Of a stretch of 64,000 bases of DNA, positions 61,034 through 64,000 are shown piece after piece. The position numbers and the translations under genes are program-made. The stretch is taken from NCBI GenBank assembly GCA_025738555.1, contig JAOVFP010000001.1, forward strand, positions 4,030,001 through 4,094,000, in the 5' to 3' direction. The stretch comes from Cyathus striatus (Eukaryota; Basidiomycota; Agaricomycetes; Agaricales; Nidulariaceae). The notes below the pieces were generated by a model. It was not told the origin of the DNA. It saw only the letters and a program-made list of their open reading frames with translations, and made no database searches. Position 1 is the stretch's first letter. The number at the start of each line of letters is the position of its first letter.

Positions 61034-64000
61034 TTATTGACTTCGGTACGAAAGAGTTGGATCAAACATCATCGAGTCGGGATTGGGAAGACTTAAGTCG
61101 AGATTTTGTTGAAGCTGAGGCATCCAATTGAAGCCTGTTAAGCCTATTATTTTACTTGTCGTCAACTGATTGACGAAATGAGAAGACGTGGATTGGTTAC
61201 CTTGCAAAGGCATATTCATATCGGACCATGTGGACGGATCCGCCAAAGACTGCATGCTTTGCATTATGTCATTATCGTACTGAGGCAGCTCTGGCTGGAA
61301 GAAGTTTATCCCCAAGCCATTAAGATCATTAATGGAAGATGTTCCATTAACTTCGTGAGCGTAAGGATCCGTTGCTCCCATGGGGGCAAATGTATCGAAA
61401 GATAGAATCGCTTGATTCGGGGGCGGCGATAGCGAGTCTCTCGCGGCTTCAGGTGATTGTACAGGGGTTTGGCCTGAGGTTGACTTCTGTGCACGCGATC
61501 GTTGACGTGGGAGAGATGCATTAGACAAAGCTCCAGGAGACGTGGGGTCGGTTCTGGCCATAGGTGCTGCCAGGAGATTTTTGAGGAAGCGAGAATAAAG
61601 TTTTGGTCCATGTCGCTCATCAATGGCGATTTCAGCTGACCCCAGAAGATCAACCACTTTTTGCACTAGTCCCCGTATCTCAACACGTTGTTCAATGCTA
61701 AGATATGCTGCAAATTTGGGTTGTAGTAACTGCAAACTATATCAATATCTGAAATCAAACTTGAAAATAATGAGCATACCTTCACTAGGAATGCAGAAGC
61801 GAATGTAACAAATACACTCTGAGCCTCGGGCCCATGGCGCCAGTAATGTACTATGTAAGATATCAGTTATCCGATAACGTCAAGAGAATTAGGATCTAAC
61901 GTTGACTAGGCCTGCAGATATCATCAACAACAGCATGTACAACATCTGAAGCAGCTTTAAAGCACTACATTGAATAGCCATACGTGAGCCGTTTAGGTAT
62001 CATAGAGTGGCTGCATTACAGACCCTCATCAGGAATGGGTTCTCGTCCATTCCGTCATTCTTCCCGAATGCATGCTGGAAGCCGTAAGATAAAGCAATTA
62101 AACGTGCATAACTATAGGCCAAGCTCAAAAGTCCCGTGCGGAAGCTGTTTTGAGGATCACTCAAGTCGGTTTTTTGCAGAACACTAGACCAATATTCCCA
62201 TAGTTTCTTGAACTCCTCGTCGGCTTCAGTGGCAACAGCTTCGAAGTCAACCTCCTAAAATAGGAGAACGTCAGAGGCATATAATTAAGACATACAGTGC
62301 ACGAAAACCTTGTTCAAACCGGTAGGGTGCTCGGGGTCACTGTAGATCTTGGAAATGAAACGTCCCATGACCTTCAATTCGGAGTTGTATGCAGAGGTAT
62401 GGATATCGAAATTTGTCATATTGTACGGGGAGCTGTTCCACCACTCTTGAGAGTGATTTGCCATGTAGTCAGAGCCACTGATAATCGGCGGCTTGCCGTA
62501 CTGAGAACCAGTGGAGCGATCCAAGTTGAAGCAGTTAAGCCACACTCGTGTCCGATTGAGCATCTCACGTGCGTGATTCTCGTTCAGAGGTTTTGCGGTA
62601 GTTGGTAGGTGAAGGTTAAGATCAGTTGCAGTTCTGGGTAACGGGGTTAGCTTGACAAGCCACAAATGTAAAGGCTGATGCTACCTGATAGCAAGGCCAA
62701 GATACAACCAGCTACGTTGATCTTCCCACTTCCGTGTGGGGACCGGATACAAGCTAAGAAGAATATATGCTTGACACATCTCTACATTCTTGTGACCGCT
62801 GATAAGGGCAGTACCCGCGGCAAGCTGAGCATAATGCATGGCTTGAGGGTATAGTTCTGGGCGGTCGGAATAGAATCTGGAGGCGATGGCACAAACTGAT
62901 ACAAATAGGTCATGTTAACGGATCAATACGCTGAAGGAAGTATACGTGCTTACCGACAGTAAACAAGAAGGGGCTCCGGTAGAAAGTCCGCTGTGCCGTG
63001 TAGAGAACAGGGTCCAAGAGCGACACTGAAAGATTCATATTGTCGAAGTAGCTGAAGGTCGGGTTCAATCAGCAATATGATGTCTGCATACACTCGACGA
63101 CATACATTTGGAATAGTTTTTCTGCTTCTGCCGGTGTAATGATATTTCTGGCGAGGATATGAGGAATCTGGGGTTGCGTATTGTGTAAGCGTCGAGCAAG
63201 CTGGTCTGGAGCTGGGGCTAACGGAAAGATAAATGATTCAGACGATGGGCGGATAACGATATACGTACGGGTAGTCGTGAAGAAGTTGGCATTTGCGATA
63301 CCAGCTCCCTTGTCATCCTCCTGATCTGAGTTATCCGAATGACTAGGACCAGTTTTAAGACTCAAGTTGAAAAAGAGTCCAAAGGAGAAGCTTCGACAGG
63401 CAAGTTCGCCGGCCTTGCTTTCTCAGCAGCATTCTTCCTTCGGACATTTATAGAGGCCGAGGTAGTAGCCGTTGTACTTAAGCTCGAGGCGGACCCTACG
63501 TGGCGTATCTTGCGTGACGGAACAACTGAATCGTAGGTGCTGTCTTCACCGTCAGGATCCTCCACAATGACGCCATACTCTCCGCTTTCATCCTCCTGGA
63601 CGTGGACATACTCTTCTTCCCCACTAGATTCAGACTCTTCCAGATCTTCGCCCATAACAAGGTTCCTGGGAAGACCGGCGCCTCCAACGCCGATGAAGGA
63701 ACCGAATTCTTGAAGGCTTTCTTTCGCCTTTGCAATCCAGTCTTCAACTGCCTTGTTGGTTTCCCTGCTTTCGGTCGGACTTTCGTTGAACGAATGACTA
63801 TCAACGCTGAAATAAGAGCCTGAGGTAGACGATGGTGAGAGGACAGGAGAATGCAATGGAGGAGAAGATATATCAGAATGTGCAGATGCGGAGGCCCGAT
63901 TAGAGGAGGTTGAATTAGTGGCTTCGAGCTGAGCCATGAGCTTTTGAATCTCAACTGCTTGTTCCCTAATCTGCGCAAGGAGATGCTCTCGTTTCCTACG
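61034..64000 (-). CDS. Fungal-specific transcription factor (N-terminus beyond window)
   Basis: The C-terminal part of a regulator. At the window edge it reads RRKREHLLAQIREQAVEIQK, the coiled-coil linker that normally follows a Zn2Cys6 DNA-binding domain; the zinc cluster itself would lie past 64000. A Ser-rich acidic region follows (GEDLEESESSGEEEYVHVQE), then the fungal_trans regulatory domain. The latter shows YIVIRPSSESFIFPLAP, NIITPAEAEKLFQM, SPFLFTVVCAIASRFYS, CQAYILLSLYPVPTRKWEDQ and TRVWLNCFNLDRSTGSQYGK. The tail is Gln/Asn/Pro-rich and ends SYRSQ at 61034. Many introns. Targets are unknown; its position next to the peroxisomal gene group makes it a candidate regulator of it (inference). 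Confidence 0.85.

Overview
The window looks like nuclear DNA of a filamentous basidiomycete, probably an Agaricomycete. Genes carry many short (about 50-90 nt) GT-AG introns. The host genes are fungal types: a MIM1/TOM13-type mitochondrial import protein, a Fox2-type multifunctional beta-oxidation enzyme and a fungal-type transcription factor. The repeats (chromodomain Ty3/gypsy, Ty1/copia, multi-intron hAT) are also typical of that group. All gene models were built by eye from six-frame reading, splice signals and family motifs.

Left part, 1-28.6 kb: a nest of transposable elements with no evident host gene. It starts with the 3' part of an hAT element (to 3855) and a minus-strand gypsy chromodomain remnant (4092-4278). 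A non-autonomous foldback element (4279-25710) follows, with near-identical inverted arms built of 69-bp repeats. Its left tip was split by a 13.8-kb Ty3/gypsy element (4289-18062, 662-bp LTRs, target duplication GTTAG), whose gag is in turn split by a Ty1/copia element (5544-10698). Its right arm was split by a second hAT (20894-25602, target duplication ACATTCAT). The 3' half of a second gypsy with its LTR follows (25711-28580), then a small TA-flanked MITE. The gypsy carries a spliced antisense gene between pol and the 3' LTR, and the diverged second gypsy keeps a decayed equivalent. Nearly all damage in these elements (stops, catalytic Asp to Asn changes, all LTR differences I found) is C-to-T change at CpG sites.

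Right part, 29.6-64 kb: host genes. Peroxisomal fatty-acyl metabolism dominates: a Fox2-like enzyme (C-terminus AKL), three cytochrome b5/acyl-CoA dehydrogenase fusions (AKL, ARL, ARL) and a family III CoA-transferase/alpha-methylacyl-CoA racemase (SKL). All five end in type-1 peroxisomal targeting tripeptides. A GH79 beta-glucuronidase and a fungal-specific transcription factor (cut by the window end) sit among the last four. Between Fox2 and this group lie housekeeping genes: a B-type cyclin, an FHA/G-patch protein, an XLF/Nej1-like end-joining factor, a proposed small cysteine-rich protein and MIM1. A MULE-like MITE lies about 180 bp upstream of the Fox2 start.

Two host genes (Fox2, CoA-transferase) each contain one apparent single-base frameshift in a short homopolymer. 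These are either real lesions or assembly errors.
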